A stretch of 64,000 nucleotides of DNA from Woeseiaceae bacterium (GTDB lineage Bacteria > Pseudomonadota > Gammaproteobacteria > Steroidobacterales > Woeseiaceae). Made by a program: the position numbers and the translations under genes. The stretch covers positions 1 to 64,000 of the forward strand of contig JAJFKU010000063.1 in assembly GCA_021773035.1 (NCBI GenBank). The letters run 5' to 3'. This document shows, in pieces, positions 1-9,329 of the stretch. How positions within the stretch are numbered: the stretch's first letter is position 1; every line of letters starts with the position of its first letter. A model generated the notes under the pieces. That model had not been told where the DNA came from. It ran no database searches and saw only the letters and a program-made list of their open reading frames with translations.

Positions 1-139
1 GATGGTGATGCCGGGTGATAACGTGCAGATGGTTGTAGAGCTGATTGCACCGATTGCCATGGAAGACGGTCTGCGCTTCGCGATTCGCGAAGGTGGCCGT
101 ACCGTGGGTGCCGGTGTCGTTGCAAAGGTTATTGAGTAA
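1..139 (+). CDS. tuf: Elongation factor Tu, C-terminal end (partial)
   Basis: Only the last 45 or so codons are present, in the frame beginning at base 2. They end in [14 protein letters not shown] and a TAA stop. This is the C-terminal beta-barrel domain 3 of EF-Tu, the GTPase that delivers aminoacyl-tRNA to the ribosome; the segments [10 protein letters not shown] and [11 protein letters not shown] are typical. The gene is cut by the window edge. Its position directly before rpsJ shows the str operon (fusA-tuf) running into the S10 region, a common arrangement outside enterics. A hairpin repeat follows the stop codon. Confidence 0.97.
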   Translation, partial: MVMPGDNVQMVVELIAPIAMEDGLRFAIREGGRTVGAGVVAKVIE

Positions 140-145
140 CACAAA

Positions 146-184
146 GGGGTCAGAGCCCTTTTCGAGATAAAGGGCTCTGACCCC
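146..184. repeat. GGGGTCAGAGCCC-family hairpin between tuf and rpsJ
   Basis: A 16-bp perfect inverted repeat: the left arm starts GGGGTCAGAGCCC at 146-161 and the right arm ends GGGCTCTGACCCC at 169-184, with a 7-base loop. The same sequence occurs at 34397-34441, and a decayed half-copy lies at 23434-23450, so this is a dispersed repeat and not a gene-specific terminator. I recall similar hairpins as common extragenic repeats in gammaproteobacteria. It could still weaken read-through from tuf into rpsJ, although no U-tract follows. Confidence 0.85.
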
Positions 185-199
185 GTTTAAGGAAAAGAT

Positions 200-514
200 A
201 TGACTGCAAATCAAAATATACGTATCCGCCTGAAGGCCTTCGATCATCGTCTGATCGACAATTCAGCGCGCGAGATCGTCGATACCGCAAAGCGCACGGG
301 CGCTACGGTCAAGGGTCCGATTCCGTTGCCGATGAGGAAGGAGCGTTACACGATCCTGATCTCACCGCATGTGAACAAGGATGCCCGGGATCAGTATGAG
401 ATTCGGACGCATAAGCGTTTGATGGATATTGTCGATCCTACGGATAAGACCGTTGATGCCCTTATGAAGCTTGAGCTTCCTGCGGGTGTCGATGTTCAGA
501 TCAAGCTGAATTAG
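200..514 (+). CDS. rpsJ: 30S ribosomal protein S10
   Basis: The 104-residue product matches the usual S10 length (E. coli 103). It carries S10 signatures, including [14 protein letters not shown] near the N-terminus and the [28 protein letters not shown] segment (about residues 49-76). S10 is part of the 30S head and also partners NusB in antitermination. The ATG has an AAGGA-type ribosome site just upstream. Unusually, the next gene, rplC, starts 667 bases later, beyond a palindromic element and a likely promoter. rpsJ therefore probably belongs to the tuf transcript and not to the L4-regulated operon. Confidence 0.98.
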   Translation: MTANQNIRIRLKAFDHRLIDNSAREIVDTAKRTGATVKGPIPLPMRKERYTILISPHVNKDARDQYEIRTHKRLMDIVDPTDKTVDALMKLELPAGVDVQIKLN

Positions 515-550
515 GTTCGAACTCGTTCTAATCAGCTTCGGCCCGCGGCC

Positions 551-779
551 GACATATGTGTGACTAGGAATGGCTCGCTTCGCTGCACTTTATTTCCTGT
601 CACACATATCTCGCCCACGTGCCTGACAGTGGTTAGCCGCGGTCGTTCGCCAAGTTCTTCAAGGATTTCAGACACGCCAGGGTGTCTGGGAGAGTCCTTA
701 CAGGAAATAAAGCGGATCTCGATCCCGCTTGACGGGACCGAAGGGAGCCATTCCTGTAAGGACTCTCCCAGACGACCCT
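551..779. repeat. Paired inverted-hairpin element, copy A
   Basis: Two hairpins point in opposite directions. Hairpin 1 has an 11-bp stem (554-564 with 599-609). Its apex, 567-597, starts GGAATGGCTC and ends CTTTATTTCC. Hairpin 2 has a 23-bp perfect stem (684-706 with 751-773), extended past a one-base bulge by 5 more pairs (679-683 with 775-779). Its apex, 703-754, is the same sequence in reverse orientation with about 21 extra bases in the middle. About 105 bases lie between the two cores; an 8-bp match (623-630 with 783-790) may form an outer stem. The apex, not the stem, is shared with copy B at 48.8 kb. I see no coding sequence in it. Confidence 0.85.
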
Positions 780-856
780 TTGACTGTCAGCTAAGTCATT
801 GATTCTAATGGCACCAAACCGCCCTGCAAAAAAGTGTGAAAAACCCTGAATACCGC

Positions 857-884
857 TTGTATTAAGGCTTAGGAGTCGTATAAT
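857..884 (+). promoter_or_regulatory. Likely sigma-70 promoter for the rplC operon
   Basis: A perfect -10 hexamer TATAAT (879-884) is preceded by TTGTAT (857-862) at 16-base spacing. The bases after it (TGCGGGCTCGC) are GC-rich, the discriminator type expected of stringently controlled ribosomal promoters. Transcription from about 891 would give a leader of roughly 290 bases before rplC. No promoter of comparable quality was noticed before rpsJ in the window. Confidence 0.7.
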
Positions 885-890
885 TGCGGG

Positions 891-1181
891 CTCGCTGGAT
901 TTGGCCGGACCGGGAGTCGGCCAGAAGCAGGAAAGCGAAACATTAGTCGCCAGGAAATCGAGGGCGACACGGCAAATCCCGGAACTGCCGGACCGGTGTA
1001 TGACCGGAACGGAGCTTGGGTCAGCCCCAGAGCATAGAGGACGAGGTCCTCAGCGATGGCTGGCCCTTTCGCATGTCTGGAAAGAATGAAAAATACCGTG
1101 GTCGCCAATCGAAGTGGCCGCAGTGAATATTTGAACTGAAGATTGTCACTGACCAAACGAAGTCGGTGCGAGGTTTTGAAG
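891..1181 (+). promoter_or_regulatory. Long structured leader upstream of rplC (candidate ribosomal-protein autoregulatory leader)
   Basis: About 290 bases without a convincing gene. Local hairpins are visible: TGGCCG/CGGCCA (902-907 with 918-923), CCGGT/ACCGG (993-997 with 1003-1007) and GAGGAC/GTCCTC with a 3-base loop (1037-1042 with 1046-1051). In E. coli the S10 operon leader binds L4, the product of the second gene downstream here. This leader's position suggests the same role for an operon starting at rplC. That role is inferred from position; the fold was not computed. Confidence 0.4.
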
Positions 1182-1826
1182 ATGACGATGGGTCTTGTTG
1201 GCCGCAAATGCGGCATGACACGTGTCTTTACGGATGACGGAGTTTCTATTCCTGTCACCGTGATCGAGGCACAGCCAAACCGAATCACTCAGGTGAAAAC
1301 CGTTGAGACCGATGGCTATCGCGCGCTGCAGGTTGCAGCCGGAAGCCGCAAAGCGTCTCGCGTGCGGAAACCTGCAGCCGGCCACTTCGCCGCAGCGAAG
1401 GTTGAGGCCGGCGATCTTATGACGGAGTTCCGGCTTGAAGACACCGATGAGGGTGAATTTGCGGCGGGCAACGAGCTCAAGGTTGACCTCTTCGAGGAAG
1501 GCCAGAAGGTCGATGTCATCGGTACTTCAATCGGTAAGGGCTTTGCCGGTGCCATCAAGCGGCACAACTTCAGCATGCAGGACGCGACGCACGGCAACTC
1601 GCTGGCGCATCGTGCTCCGGGCTCCATTGGTCAGAACCAGACGCCGGGCCGTGTCTTCAAAGGTAAGAAGATGGCCGGTCACATGGGTAACGTTCGCCGC
1701 ACCGTACAAAACCTCGAGGTAGTACGTGTCGATGCCGAGCGCAACCTGCTCCTGATCAAGGGCGCCGTCCCAGGCCATCGCGGCGGCAGCGTCGTTGTTC
1801 GCCCCGCCATCAAGACCAAGAAGTAA
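1182..1826 (+). CDS. rplC: 50S ribosomal protein L3
   Basis: A 214-residue L3 (E. coli 209). The N-terminus [16 protein letters not shown] matches the L3 start, so I chose the ATG at 1182, which has GAGG 8 bases upstream. An in-frame TTG at 1143 would add 13 unrelated residues. L3 nucleates 50S assembly and reaches the peptidyl transferase centre. The loop around residues 135-170 ([31 protein letters not shown]) is the conserved tip; its Gln is the residue N5-methylated by PrmB in E. coli. It is the first gene after the 667-base gap and appears to head this operon. Confidence 0.97.
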   Translation: MTMGLVGRKCGMTRVFTDDGVSIPVTVIEAQPNRITQVKTVETDGYRALQVAAGSRKASRVRKPAAGHFAAAKVEAGDLMTEFRLEDTDEGEFAAGNELKVDLFEEGQKVDVIGTSIGKGFAGAIKRHNFSMQDATHGNSLAHRAPGSIGQNQTPGRVFKGKKMAGHMGNVRRTVQNLEVVRVDAERNLLLIKGAVPGHRGGSVVVRPAIKTKK

Positions 1827-1837
1827 GGGGACGAACG

Positions 1838-2440
1838 ATGAAACTGAAACTTCAGGACAAGGGTTCGGTAGACGTGGCGGAAGTCGCGTTTGGCGCAAAG
1901 TTTAACGAAGCACTCATTCACCAGGTCGTTACGGCGTATCTCGCTGGCAGTCGCGCGGGAACAAAGGCGCAAAAGAATCGCGCCGCTGTTCGCGGTGGTG
2001 GTGCCAAGCCCTGGAATCAGAAGGGCACTGGTCGTGCTCGTGCAGGCACCATTCGTAGCCCGATCTGGGTTGGCGGTGGTCGCACTTTTGCTGCGCAGCC
2101 ACGCAACTTCGATCAGAAGGTTAACAAGAAGATGTATCGGGCTGCGATGCGCTCGATGTTGTCTGAGCTGGTTCGACAGGATCGTCTGGTCATCGTCAAC
2201 GAACTCAGTCTTGAGGCGCCGAAAACGAAGCTGCTCGCTACGAAGCTCAAAGGATACGACATGGACAATGTGTTGATTCTGAACGAGGCCTTTGACGAAA
2301 AGCTGTTTCTTGCTGCTCGCAATTTACCGAATGTCGGTATCTGCGACGTTGCTTCGATGGATCCGGTTGTGCTGATTCGTTTTGACAAGGTGCTGGTCAC
2401 GCTGCCGGCGCTGAAGCTGATTGAGGAGCGCCTGTCATGA
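1838..2440 (+). CDS. rplD: 50S ribosomal protein L4
   Basis: 200 residues, nearly the E. coli length (201). The extended loop is recognisable around residues 45-95 ([32 protein letters not shown]), which lines the peptide exit tunnel and is the site of macrolide-resistance changes in other bacteria. In E. coli L4 also represses its own operon by binding the S10 leader and causing termination. The structured leader at 891-1181 would be its natural target here, by inference. It lies 11 bases after rplC and overlaps rplW by 4 bases (ATGA), so the two are probably translationally coupled. Confidence 0.97.
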   Translation: MKLKLQDKGSVDVAEVAFGAKFNEALIHQVVTAYLAGSRAGTKAQKNRAAVRGGGAKPWNQKGTGRARAGTIRSPIWVGGGRTFAAQPRNFDQKVNKKMYRAAMRSMLSELVRQDRLVIVNELSLEAPKTKLLATKLKGYDMDNVLILNEAFDEKLFLAARNLPNVGICDVASMDPVVLIRFDKVLVTLPALKLIEERLS

Positions 2441-2745
2441 GTCAAGCTCTGCATCAGGAAAGATTGATGACCGTAATTCGCGGCCCGCACCTTTCGGAAA
2501 AGGCGCACATCGCTGCGGAGAGCAATCAGGTCGTACTCAAAGTTCGTCCCGATGCCACGAAAAAAGAAGTCAAGCAAGCCGTTGAGCTGCTGTTCGAGGT
2601 TAAGGTCGAGAAAGTTCAGGTCGTGAACGTTAAGGGCAAGGCCAAGCGTTTCCAGCAAACCAAAGGCCAGCGCCCGGACTGGAAAAAAGCCTACGTGAAG
2701 CTCGCCGATGGTACCTCCATCGAAGAGCTGTTTGGCACGGAATAG
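2437..2745 (+). CDS. rplW: 50S ribosomal protein L23
   Basis: A 102-residue L23 (E. coli 100). The N-terminal motif [18 protein letters not shown] and the basic loop [19 protein letters not shown] are typical. L23 surrounds the peptide tunnel exit and is the docking site for trigger factor and SRP. The ATG overlaps the end of rplD within ATGA, which fixes the start. Family, length and neighbours leave no realistic alternative. Confidence 0.97.
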   Translation: MSQALHQERLMTVIRGPHLSEKAHIAAESNQVVLKVRPDATKKEVKQAVELLFEVKVEKVQVVNVKGKAKRFQQTKGQRPDWKKAYVKLADGTSIEELFGTE

Positions 2746-2754
2746 GGAACCGTA

Positions 2755-3585
2755 ATGTCACTGCATAAAGCTAAACCGACATCGGCAGGCCGACGATTTG
2801 TCGTCACTGTTAAGACGCCGGAATTGCATAAAGGCAAGCCTCATGCACCGCTTCTCGAAAAGAAGTCGGGCAATGGCGGCCGCAACAATAATGGTCGTAT
2901 TACGGTTCGCCATCAGGGCGGTGGTCACAAGCAGCACTATCGGCTGGTGGACTTTAAGCGTAATAAGGATGGCATTCAGGGCGTTGTAGAGCGTCTTGAG
3001 TACGATCCTAATCGCAGCGCGCACATCGCGCTGATCAAATATGCCGACGGTGAGCGTCGTTATATTCTGGCACCGAAGGGCGTCAGTGCCGGAACACCTG
3101 TTATCAGCGGCGAAGATGCACCGATTAAGCCGGGCAATGCTCTGCCGATTCGGGCTATCCCGGTGGGCACCACGATACACAACATTGAGATGAAGCCTGG
3201 CAAGGGCGGACAGTTGATCCGGTCGGCTGGTGGTTCTGCTCAGCTGGCCGCTCGCGACGGCGCTTACGCAACGATTCGTTTGCGTTCCGGCGAGACCCGA
3301 AAGATCCATATCGATTGTCGCGCCACCATCGGCGAAGTCGGTCATGGCGAACACAATCTGCGCAAGCTCGGCAAAGCCGGTGCAAAGCGCTGGCGTGGCG
3401 TTCGTCCCACGGTTCGCGGTGTTGCGATGAACCCGGTCGATCACCCGCACGGTGGTGGTGAGGGACGCACATCAGGCGGCCGTCATCCGGTTAGCCCCTG
3501 GGGCACACCGACGAAGGGCGCGAAAACGCGCTCAAACAAGCGTACGGACGGCATGATCGTTCGCCGTCGCAAGAAGCGTAAGTAA
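2755..3585 (+). CDS. rplB: 50S ribosomal protein L2
   Basis: A 276-residue L2 (E. coli 273), one of the most conserved ribosomal proteins, needed for subunit association and peptidyl transferase activity. The C-terminal segment [14 protein letters not shown] contains the conserved histidine next to the active site (around residue 229-232). The very basic tail [17 protein letters not shown] is normal. GGGAACCG lies just upstream of the ATG. It is 9 bases after rplW. Confidence 0.98.
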   Translation: MSLHKAKPTSAGRRFVVTVKTPELHKGKPHAPLLEKKSGNGGRNNNGRITVRHQGGGHKQHYRLVDFKRNKDGIQGVVERLEYDPNRSAHIALIKYADGERRYILAPKGVSAGTPVISGEDAPIKPGNALPIRAIPVGTTIHNIEMKPGKGGQLIRSAGGSAQLAARDGAYATIRLRSGETRKIHIDCRATIGEVGHGEHNLRKLGKAGAKRWRGVRPTVRGVAMNPVDHPHGGGEGRTSGGRHPVSPWGTPTKGAKTRSNKRTDGMIVRRRKKRK

Positions 3586-3597
3586 AGGATTTCGATA

Positions 3598-3870
3598 ATG
3601 CCGCGTAGTGTAAGAAAAGGCCCTTTCGTCGACAACCATCTGGCGAAGAAAGTAGCTGCAGCAGCGAAGGCGAATGATCGTCGACCGATCAAGACCTGGT
3701 CGCGCCGTTCGATGGTATTGCCGGACATGGTTGGCTTGACGATTGCCGTACATAACGGCCGTCAGCACATCCCTGTTCTGATTTCGGAAAATATGGTTGG
3801 TCACAAGCTCGGCGAGTTTGCGATGACCCGCACGTTTCGCGGTCACTCCGGTGACCGGAAGACGAAATAG
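3598..3870 (+). CDS. rpsS: 30S ribosomal protein S19
   Basis: A 90-residue S19 (E. coli 92) with the N-terminus [12 protein letters not shown] and the C-terminal [18 protein letters not shown]. It forms a complex with S13 in the 30S head near the A-site tRNA. The ATG follows AAAGGA. It sits between rplB and rplV with 12-base gaps, as in the standard S10 order. Confidence 0.98.
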   Translation: MPRSVRKGPFVDNHLAKKVAAAAKANDRRPIKTWSRRSMVLPDMVGLTIAVHNGRQHIPVLISENMVGHKLGEFAMTRTFRGHSGDRKTK

Positions 3871-3882
3871 GGGAGCCGGTTT

Positions 3883-4218
3883 ATGCAAGTTGCAGCAACA
3901 CTCAGGTATGCACGCATTTCGCCGCAGAAATGCCGCTTGGTGGCCGATGTCATCCGTGGCAAGACGGTTGACGATGCACTTCGAGCTTTGACGTTTTCGC
4001 CAAAGAAAAGCGCGCGTATTGTGAAGAAGGTTCTGGAGTCGGCCGTTGCCAATGCCGAGCACAATCACGGTGCCGATATCGATGAGTTGAAAGTAGCGAC
4101 CGTTGAAGTTAACGAGGCGCCGACGTTCCGGCGTTTTCGGGCTCGTGCAAAAGGTCGTGGCGCAAGAATTATCAAGCGGAACAGTCACATTACAATCCGC
4201 GTCGGAGACGAGAAGTAA
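3883..4218 (+). CDS. rplV: 50S ribosomal protein L22
   Basis: A 111-residue L22 (E. coli 110). [20 protein letters not shown] near the N-terminus and the C-terminal hairpin [27 protein letters not shown] are characteristic; the hairpin reaches into the exit tunnel. A GGGGAG ribosome site precedes the ATG. The reading frame of rpsC also extends back into this gene, but those upstream codons are shadow and were not used for rpsC. Confidence 0.98.
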   Translation: MQVAATLRYARISPQKCRLVADVIRGKTVDDALRALTFSPKKSARIVKKVLESAVANAEHNHGADIDELKVATVEVNEAPTFRRFRARAKGRGARIIKRNSHITIRVGDEK

Positions 4219-4219
4219 T

Positions 4220-4912
4220 ATGGGCCAGAAAGTACATCCAACTGGAATACGCCTCGGTATCGTCAAGGATTGGGCATCGAAGTGGTATGCCGACACCAAG
4301 ACCTTCCCCGAGTACATTCGTACGGATCACCTGCTTCGCGTTTTCATCAAGAAGAAGTTGAAAGAGGCATCGGTGAGTCGTATCGGCATTGAGCGTCCGT
4401 CGAAGAAATGCAACATCACAATTCACACGGCACGCCCGGGTATTGTGATTGGCAAGAAGGGCGAGGACATAGAGAAGCTTCGCGCTGAAGTATCGAAGAT
4501 GATCGGTATGAATATACAGGATGTTCGTATCAACATTAATGAAGTCAGGAAGCCAGAACTGGATGCCACTCTGGTGGCGGAAGGTATTGCCCAGCAGCTG
4601 GAGCGTCGCGTGATGTTCCGTCGGGCAATGAAGCGCGCAGTAACGAACACGATGCGCGTTGGTGCCGAAGGCATAAAGGTAAAAGTTGGCGGTCGCCTGA
4701 ACGGCGCCGAAATTGCGCGCTCGGAATGGTACCGGGAAGGCCGTGTTCCGCTGCACACGTTGCGAGCGGATATCGACTACGGTACAGCAGAAGCGCATAC
4801 GACCTACGGTGTGATCGGTGTGAAGGTCTGGATTTTCAAGGGTGAAGTTTTCGACAAACCTGAAGTGGTTCCGGCAGAGCCGGCAGAAGCCAGAACAGGC
4901 GCACGTTCTTAA
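4220..4912 (+). CDS. rpsC: 30S ribosomal protein S3
   Basis: A 230-residue S3 (E. coli 233). The ATG at 4220, immediately after the rplV stop, begins [18 protein letters not shown], the standard S3 N-terminus. The frame stays open upstream to 4103, but that part lies inside rplV. The KH RNA-binding domain is visible as [15 protein letters not shown] (around residues 74-88). S3 lines the mRNA entry channel and takes part in its helicase activity. The tail after about residue 212 is rich in E, P and A. Confidence 0.97.
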   Translation: MGQKVHPTGIRLGIVKDWASKWYADTKTFPEYIRTDHLLRVFIKKKLKEASVSRIGIERPSKKCNITIHTARPGIVIGKKGEDIEKLRAEVSKMIGMNIQDVRININEVRKPELDATLVAEGIAQQLERRVMFRRAMKRAVTNTMRVGAEGIKVKVGGRLNGAEIARSEWYREGRVPLHTLRADIDYGTAEAHTTYGVIGVKVWIFKGEVFDKPEVVPAEPAEARTGARS

Positions 4913-4944
4913 GAACGGCCCTGCGATAAGAACGGGATTAAAAA

Positions 4945-5358
4945 ATGTTACAGCCAAAACGGACAAAATTTCGCAAGCAGTTTAAGGGGCGCAATCGCGG
5001 CCTCGCGCTGCGCGGAAGCAATGTTTCGTTCGGTGAGTACGGACTCAAAGCGACCGGTCGCGGTCGTCTGACCGCTCGTCAGATTGAGGCCGCTCGTCGT
5101 GCAATGACTCGTCACATCAAGCGTGGTGGGAAGATATGGATTCGGGTTTTTCCCGACAAGCCGATCTCGAAGAAACCGCTTGAAGTGCGTCAGGGTAAGG
5201 GTAAAGGCAATGTTGAGTACTGGGTGTGCCAGATTCAGCCGGGCCGGGTTTTATATGAGATGGAAGGCGTTAGCGAAGAGATTGCTCGTGAGGCGTTTCG
5301 CCTGGCGGCAGCGAAACTTCCGTTCAATACCACATTTGTTAAACGGCAGGTGATGTGA
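4945..5358 (+). CDS. rplP: 50S ribosomal protein L16
   Basis: A 137-residue L16 (E. coli 136) beginning [19 protein letters not shown]. The segment [17 protein letters not shown] contains the arginine hydroxylated by YcfD in E. coli. L16 contacts A-site tRNA and organises the peptidyl transferase centre. It is separated from rpsC by 32 bases and overlaps rpmC by one base within TGATG, which suggests coupling of L16 and L29 translation. Confidence 0.98.
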   Translation: MLQPKRTKFRKQFKGRNRGLALRGSNVSFGEYGLKATGRGRLTARQIEAARRAMTRHIKRGGKIWIRVFPDKPISKKPLEVRQGKGKGNVEYWVCQIQPGRVLYEMEGVSEEIAREAFRLAAAKLPFNTTFVKRQVM

Positions 5359-5564
5359 TGAGAGCAGCAGACCTCCGCACAAAGCCGGCAGAAGAGCTCA
5401 ACGAGGAACTCGTTGCGCTGCGTCGCGAACAATTTAACCTGCGCATGCAGCAGGCGACAGGCGAGCTGGCACAGGTGACTGAGCACGGCCGCGTGAGAAA
5501 AGATATCGCGCGCGTAAAGACGGTCTTAAACGAGCTGTCGCGTGCAGCGGGTGAAGATAAATGA
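5358..5564 (+). CDS. rpmC: 50S ribosomal protein L29
   Basis: A 68-residue L29 (E. coli 63). The ATG at 5358 overlaps the rplP stop (TGATG) and gives [22 protein letters not shown] three bases earlier is possible but adds only one residue. The two predicted helices, with [16 protein letters not shown] in the first, are the family hallmark. L29 sits at the tunnel exit next to L23. The last 4 bases overlap rpsQ. Confidence 0.95.
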   Translation: MRAADLRTKPAEELNEELVALRREQFNLRMQQATGELAQVTEHGRVRKDIARVKTVLNELSRAAGEDK

Positions 5565-5827
5565 GTGAAGACAAAAAGGAAGCGCGCACGATCACGGGCC
5601 GCGTTGTCAGCGACAAGATGGACAAGACCGTTTCTGTCGCTATCGAGCGCCTGATCAAGCACCCGGTTTACGGCAAGTACATTCGCCGTACGACCAAGGT
5701 TATGGCGCATGATGCGAACAATGAGTGCAAGCCGGGCGATCGTGTATCGATTTCGGAGTGTCGCCCAATTTCGAAGAATAAATCCTGGTCGGTCGTCAAC
5801 GTTGTTGAACGCGCGGCGGATAAGTAA
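5561..5827 (+). CDS. rpsQ: 30S ribosomal protein S17
   Basis: An 88-residue S17 (E. coli 84), an OB-fold primary 16S rRNA-binding protein. [34 protein letters not shown] is the conserved core, and [21 protein letters not shown] the C-terminal strand region. The ATG overlaps the rpmC stop. It ends the S10-type gene set; rplN of the spc set follows after 19 bases with no visible terminator or strong promoter, so the two probably share a transcript. Confidence 0.97.
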   Translation: MSEDKKEARTITGRVVSDKMDKTVSVAIERLIKHPVYGKYIRRTTKVMAHDANNECKPGDRVSISECRPISKNKSWSVVNVVERAADK

Positions 5828-5846
5828 CAACACTTAGGATGCAGTC

Positions 5847-6215
5847 ATGATTCAGATGCAGACAGTTCTGGATGCGGCAGATAACTCAGGTGCCCGCCGC
5901 GTGCAGTGCATCAAGGTACTGGGCGGGTCGAAGCGTCGGTATGCCGGTGTAGGCGACGTTATCAAGGTCAGCGTTAAAGATGCCATTCCGCGCGGCAAGG
6001 TTAAGAAAGGCGAGGTCTACAACGCCGTTGTGGTTCGTACGCGCAAGGGCGTCCGACGTAAGGACGGCTCGCTGATTCGCTTTGACGGCAATGCTGCGGT
6101 TCTCTTGAACGCACGCCTTGAGCCGATTGGCACTCGTATTTTTGGGCCGGTTACACGCGAACTTCGCACGAACCAGTTCATGAAAATTATTTCGCTTGCA
6201 CCCGAAGTTCTATAA
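5847..6215 (+). CDS. rplN: 50S ribosomal protein L14
   Basis: 122 residues, close to the E. coli length (123). [37 protein letters not shown] and the [11 protein letters not shown] segment are diagnostic. L14 lies at the subunit interface and is the docking site of RsfS, the ribosome silencing factor encoded at 54.7 kb. It begins the spc-type gene set. The ATG at 5847 follows AGGATG. Confidence 0.98.
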   Translation: MIQMQTVLDAADNSGARRVQCIKVLGGSKRRYAGVGDVIKVSVKDAIPRGKVKKGEVYNAVVVRTRKGVRRKDGSLIRFDGNAAVLLNARLEPIGTRIFGPVTRELRTNQFMKIISLAPEVL

Positions 6216-6241
6216 GAACCTCGGCGTATTTGGATAGAGCA

Positions 6242-6553
6242 ATGAACAAAATCAGAAAAGGCGACGAAGTCATCGTACGAACCGGCAAGGATAAGGGGCG
6301 TCGTGGCACCGTGCTGGAGGTTTTTGCCGATGATCGTGTTTTGATTGAGGGTGTGAACCTCGCCAAGAAGCACGTGAAGCCGAACCCTAACGCTGGTGAG
6401 GCCGGCGGTATTCTGGATACGGCAATGCCGATGGATATTTCGAACGTACTCGTATTTAACCCGAAGACGAAAAAGGGCGAACGAGTTGGTTTCCGCGTCG
6501 AGGACGGTAAGAAGGTACGCGTTTTCAGGAGCGGCGACGTCGTCGACATTTAA
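6242..6553 (+). CDS. rplX: 50S ribosomal protein L24
   Basis: A 103-residue L24 (E. coli 104). The ATG at 6242 gives [24 protein letters not shown], the KOW-domain start expected. The in-frame TTG at 6230 is not supported. L24 is an early 50S assembly initiator. [18 protein letters not shown] in the middle is typical. In E. coli S8 represses the spc operon by binding mRNA near L24/L5; I did not identify that hairpin here. Confidence 0.96.
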   Translation: MNKIRKGDEVIVRTGKDKGRRGTVLEVFADDRVLIEGVNLAKKHVKPNPNAGEAGGILDTAMPMDISNVLVFNPKTKKGERVGFRVEDGKKVRVFRSGDVVDI

Positions 6554-6563
6554 GAGACTAGAG

Positions 6564-7103
6564 ATGGCTAGATTACAAGAACATTACCAGAGCGAGCTTG
6601 CTGCGAAACTGCAGGAAAAGCTGGGGCTGGAAAATCCGATGGAAGTACCGAAGATCACCAAGATCACTCTGAACATGGGTGTAGGTGAGGCGGTCGCCGA
6701 CAAGAAGATCATGGAAAAAGCGCGTGAAGACATGCAGAAAATCGCCGGTCAGAAGCCCGTTACGACCATCGCAAAGAAATCGGTTGCCGGCTTCAAGATT
6801 CGGGATGGCATGCCGATTGGCTGCAAGGTCACGCTGCGCCGTGAGCGGATGTACGAGTTTCTCGATCGTCTCGTCAACATCGCGATCCCGCGTATTCGCG
6901 ACTTCCGTGGTTTGAACCCGAAGTCGTTCGACCGGCAGGGAAACTACAGTATGGGTGTCCAGGAACAGATTATTTTCCCGGAAATCAACTACGACGAAAT
7001 TGATGTACTGCGTGGAATGGACATCATCATTACCACGTCGGCACGCAACCCGGAGGAAGGCAAGGCGCTTCTCGAAGCGTTTAACTTCCCCTTTAAGAAA
7101 TAG
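6564..7103 (+). CDS. rplE: 50S ribosomal protein L5
   Basis: A 179-residue L5, identical in length to E. coli L5. The ATG at 6564 ([20 protein letters not shown]) follows GAGA. The frame is open further upstream only because it shadows rplX. L5 binds 5S rRNA and the P-site tRNA elbow. Family signatures are [30 protein letters not shown] and the C-terminal [23 protein letters not shown]. Confidence 0.97.
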   Translation: MARLQEHYQSELAAKLQEKLGLENPMEVPKITKITLNMGVGEAVADKKIMEKAREDMQKIAGQKPVTTIAKKSVAGFKIRDGMPIGCKVTLRRERMYEFLDRLVNIAIPRIRDFRGLNPKSFDRQGNYSMGVQEQIIFPEINYDEIDVLRGMDIIITTSARNPEEGKALLEAFNFPFKK

Positions 7104-7112
7104 AGAAAACAC

Positions 7113-7418
7113 ATGGCAAAGAAATCGATGATCATGCGTGAAGCGAAGCGGACCAAGCTGGTTGCCCGGCAGGCTGTAAAACGCAAGGCGCTGAAGGCTA
7201 TTGTTCGCAGTATTAACAGCTCTGACGAAGAGCGCGCTGTTGCACAGGCAAAACTCAACGATTTGCCGCGCGACGGCAGCCCGACGCGGCAGCGAAATCG
7301 CTGTGCAATCACGGGACGTCCACACGGCGTTTATCGGAAGTTTGGCCTGGCCCGTAACAAGCTGCGCGAAGCCGCCATGAATGGCGAAATTCCCGGCCTC
7401 ACAAAAGCCAGCTGGTAG
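7113..7418 (+). CDS. rpsN: 30S ribosomal protein S14 (zinc-free type)
   Basis: A 101-residue S14, the long zinc-independent form found in most proteobacteria (E. coli 101). It lacks the CxxC pairs of the short form. The C-terminus [36 protein letters not shown] is the conserved 16S-binding part. It lies 9 bases after rplE. No second S14 paralogue is seen in the window. Confidence 0.97.
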   Translation: MAKKSMIMREAKRTKLVARQAVKRKALKAIVRSINSSDEERAVAQAKLNDLPRDGSPTRQRNRCAITGRPHGVYRKFGLARNKLREAAMNGEIPGLTKASW

Positions 7419-7431
7419 GCGGAGACAGAAC

Positions 7432-7827
7432 ATGAGTATGACCGATCCGATCGCAGACATGTTGACCCGTATCCGTAATGGTCAGGGCGCACGCAAAGTT
7501 AGCGTGTCGATGCCGGCGTCACGTGCGAAGGAAGCCGTTGCGAAAGTACTGCAGGACGAAGGCTACATCACCGGTTTTGCGACTGACGGTGAGGGTGCTT
7601 TGAAAGAGCTCACGGTTGAGCTCAAGTACTTTGAGGGCGTTCCGGTAATCGAGACGATCCAGCGGTCCAGCAAACCGGGTCTGCGGGTTTACCGCGGCAA
7701 GGACGAGTTACCGAAGGTGCTGGGCGGCCTCGGCGTGGCGATTGTATCGACATCAGCCGGCGTCATGAGCGACCGGCAGGCCCGTGAAAAAGGTATAGGT
7801 GGTGAGGTTATCTGCGTCGTTTCCTAA
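7432..7827 (+). CDS. rpsH: 30S ribosomal protein S8
   Basis: A 131-residue S8 (E. coli 130). The ATG at 7432 gives [18 protein letters not shown], the exact expected start; upstream in-frame codons overlap rpsN. S8 is a primary 16S rRNA binder and, in E. coli, the translational repressor of the spc operon. The C-terminal [26 protein letters not shown] is conserved. Confidence 0.97.
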   Translation: MSMTDPIADMLTRIRNGQGARKVSVSMPASRAKEAVAKVLQDEGYITGFATDGEGALKELTVELKYFEGVPVIETIQRSSKPGLRVYRGKDELPKVLGGLGVAIVSTSAGVMSDRQAREKGIGGEVICVVS

Positions 7828-7860
7828 CGCGCGGTAAACCCACGGATAAGAGACAGGACT

Positions 7861-8394
7861 ATGTCAAGAATTGCAAAAGAACCGGTTCAACTGCCGAAGG
7901 GCGTTGAGTTTAGACAGGCAGGCAACGTTGTTACCATGAAAGGTGGCAAGGGCGAATTGTCTCTGGAGCTGAATTCCGAAGTCGAACTGAGCCAGGATGA
8001 CGGTATGCTGAAGTTGGCGCCGCGCTCGGGTTCGCGGTTTGCTGCGGCGATAACGGGCACCATGCGATCAATTCTCGCCAACATGGCTGAGGGTGTATCT
8101 GCCGGTTTTGAGCGCAAACTGGAGCTTGTCGGCGTTGGTTATCGTGCGCAGGCACAGGGAAAGAAACTGAATCTGCAACTCGGTTTTTCGCATCCGGTGG
8201 TGTATGTGGCGCCAGAAGGCATCAGTCTTGAAACGCCAAGTCAAACCGAGATCATCATCAAGGGCGCTGACAAGCAGCAGATAGGTCAGGTCGCCGCTGA
8301 AATTCGCCGCTTCCGCCCGCCCGAGCCTTACAAAGGCAAGGGTGTTCGATATGCCGATGAGCGTGTCGTTCTCAAGGAAGCGAAGAAGAAATAA
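7861..8394 (+). CDS. rplF: 50S ribosomal protein L6
   Basis: A 177-residue L6, the E. coli length. It has the two-domain L6 fold; the C-terminal signature is [35 protein letters not shown] (around residues 138-172). L6 sits near the sarcin-ricin loop. AGGACT precedes the ATG. The gap of 33 bases from rpsH holds nothing obvious. Confidence 0.98.
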   Translation: MSRIAKEPVQLPKGVEFRQAGNVVTMKGGKGELSLELNSEVELSQDDGMLKLAPRSGSRFAAAITGTMRSILANMAEGVSAGFERKLELVGVGYRAQAQGKKLNLQLGFSHPVVYVAPEGISLETPSQTEIIIKGADKQQIGQVAAEIRRFRPPEPYKGKGVRYADERVVLKEAKKK

Positions 8395-8407
8395 GAAGGT
8401 TTATGTC

Positions 8408-8767
8408 ATGAAGCTGGATAAGAAACAAAACCGTTTACGCCGTGCCCGCAGGGGACGCTCGAAGATTCGTGAGCTTGAGGCAACGCGTTTAAGCGTGCAT
8501 CGGACTCCGCAGCATATCTATGCGCAGGTTATTGCTGCCCACGGCAACAAGATTCTGGCAGCCGCGTCGACGCTTGAAGCTGAAGTTCGCAAGGGCATCA
8601 AGAACGGCGGTAACGTCGAGGCAGCAGCTATCGTCGGTGCGCGTATCGCCGAAAAAGCGAAGGCCGTCGGCATCGATACGGTCGCATTCGATCGTTCCGG
8701 TTTTCGTTACCACGGTCGTGTAAAAGCATTGGCTGATGCGGCTCGTGAAGCCGGACTGAAGTTCTAG
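8408..8767 (+). CDS. rplR: 50S ribosomal protein L18
   Basis: A 119-residue L18 (E. coli 117). The ATG at 8408 begins [22 protein letters not shown]. The frame continues upstream into rplF but without the right sequence. L18 binds 5S rRNA together with L5 and L25. [16 protein letters not shown] and the C-terminal [25 protein letters not shown] are family hallmarks. Confidence 0.96.
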   Translation: MKLDKKQNRLRRARRGRSKIRELEATRLSVHRTPQHIYAQVIAAHGNKILAAASTLEAEVRKGIKNGGNVEAAAIVGARIAEKAKAVGIDTVAFDRSGFRYHGRVKALADAAREAGLKF

Positions 8768-8779
8768 GAAGATTAAATA

Positions 8780-9286
8780 ATGGCTAGAAACGATAACAAT
8801 CAATCGAACGACGACCTTATTGAAAAACTGGTCACGGTTAACCGTGTCGCCAAGGTAGTAAAGGGCGGTCGCCAGTTCGGTTTCACAGCGCTAACGGTAG
8901 TCGGCGATGGACAAGGCCAGGTCGGATTTGGTTATGGTAAGGCGCGTGAAGTGCCGATCGCGATTCAGAAGGCAATGCAGTCTGCTCGCAAGAACATGAT
9001 TAACGTCAACCTGAACAACGACACACTGCAGTACGCCAAGAAGGGCCGTCACGGTGCCACGCTGGTTTACATGCAGCCGGCGTCCGAAGGTACCGGTGTT
9101 ATTGCCGGTGGCGCGATGCGTGCTGTGTTCGAAGCAGCCGGCGTTCGTAACGTGCTGGCCAAGAGCTACGGCTCGCGCAATCCGATCAACGTTGTTCGCG
9201 CAACGATCAAGGGCCTGTCGGAGATTCATTCACCGCAGTCCATTGCAGCCAAACGTGGCAAGAAAGTTAAGGAAATCCTCGCCTGA
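8780..9286 (+). CDS. rpsE: 30S ribosomal protein S5
   Basis: A 168-residue S5 (E. coli 167). It has the double-stranded RNA-binding-like N-terminal domain ([32 protein letters not shown]) and the C-terminal domain with [32 protein letters not shown]5 acts in decoding fidelity and forms part of the mRNA entry with S3 and S4. It follows rplR by 12 bases. Confidence 0.98.
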   Translation: MARNDNNQSNDDLIEKLVTVNRVAKVVKGGRQFGFTALTVVGDGQGQVGFGYGKAREVPIAIQKAMQSARKNMINVNLNNDTLQYAKKGRHGATLVYMQPASEGTGVIAGGAMRAVFEAAGVRNVLAKSYGSRNPINVVRATIKGLSEIHSPQSIAAKRGKKVKEILA

Positions 9287-9329
9287 TTCAGGTCGAGGAA
9301 GAAACGACAAGAGATACTGAGACAAGATC

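Noticed and set aside
560..802. 80-codon open frame over the paired-hairpin element
   Set aside because: It is made entirely of palindromic non-coding sequence; no ribosome site and no protein-like composition.
869..1288. Reverse-strand frame opposite the rplC leader
   Set aside because: It covers the leader and the rplC start on the other strand; the residue mix is that of a shadow frame.
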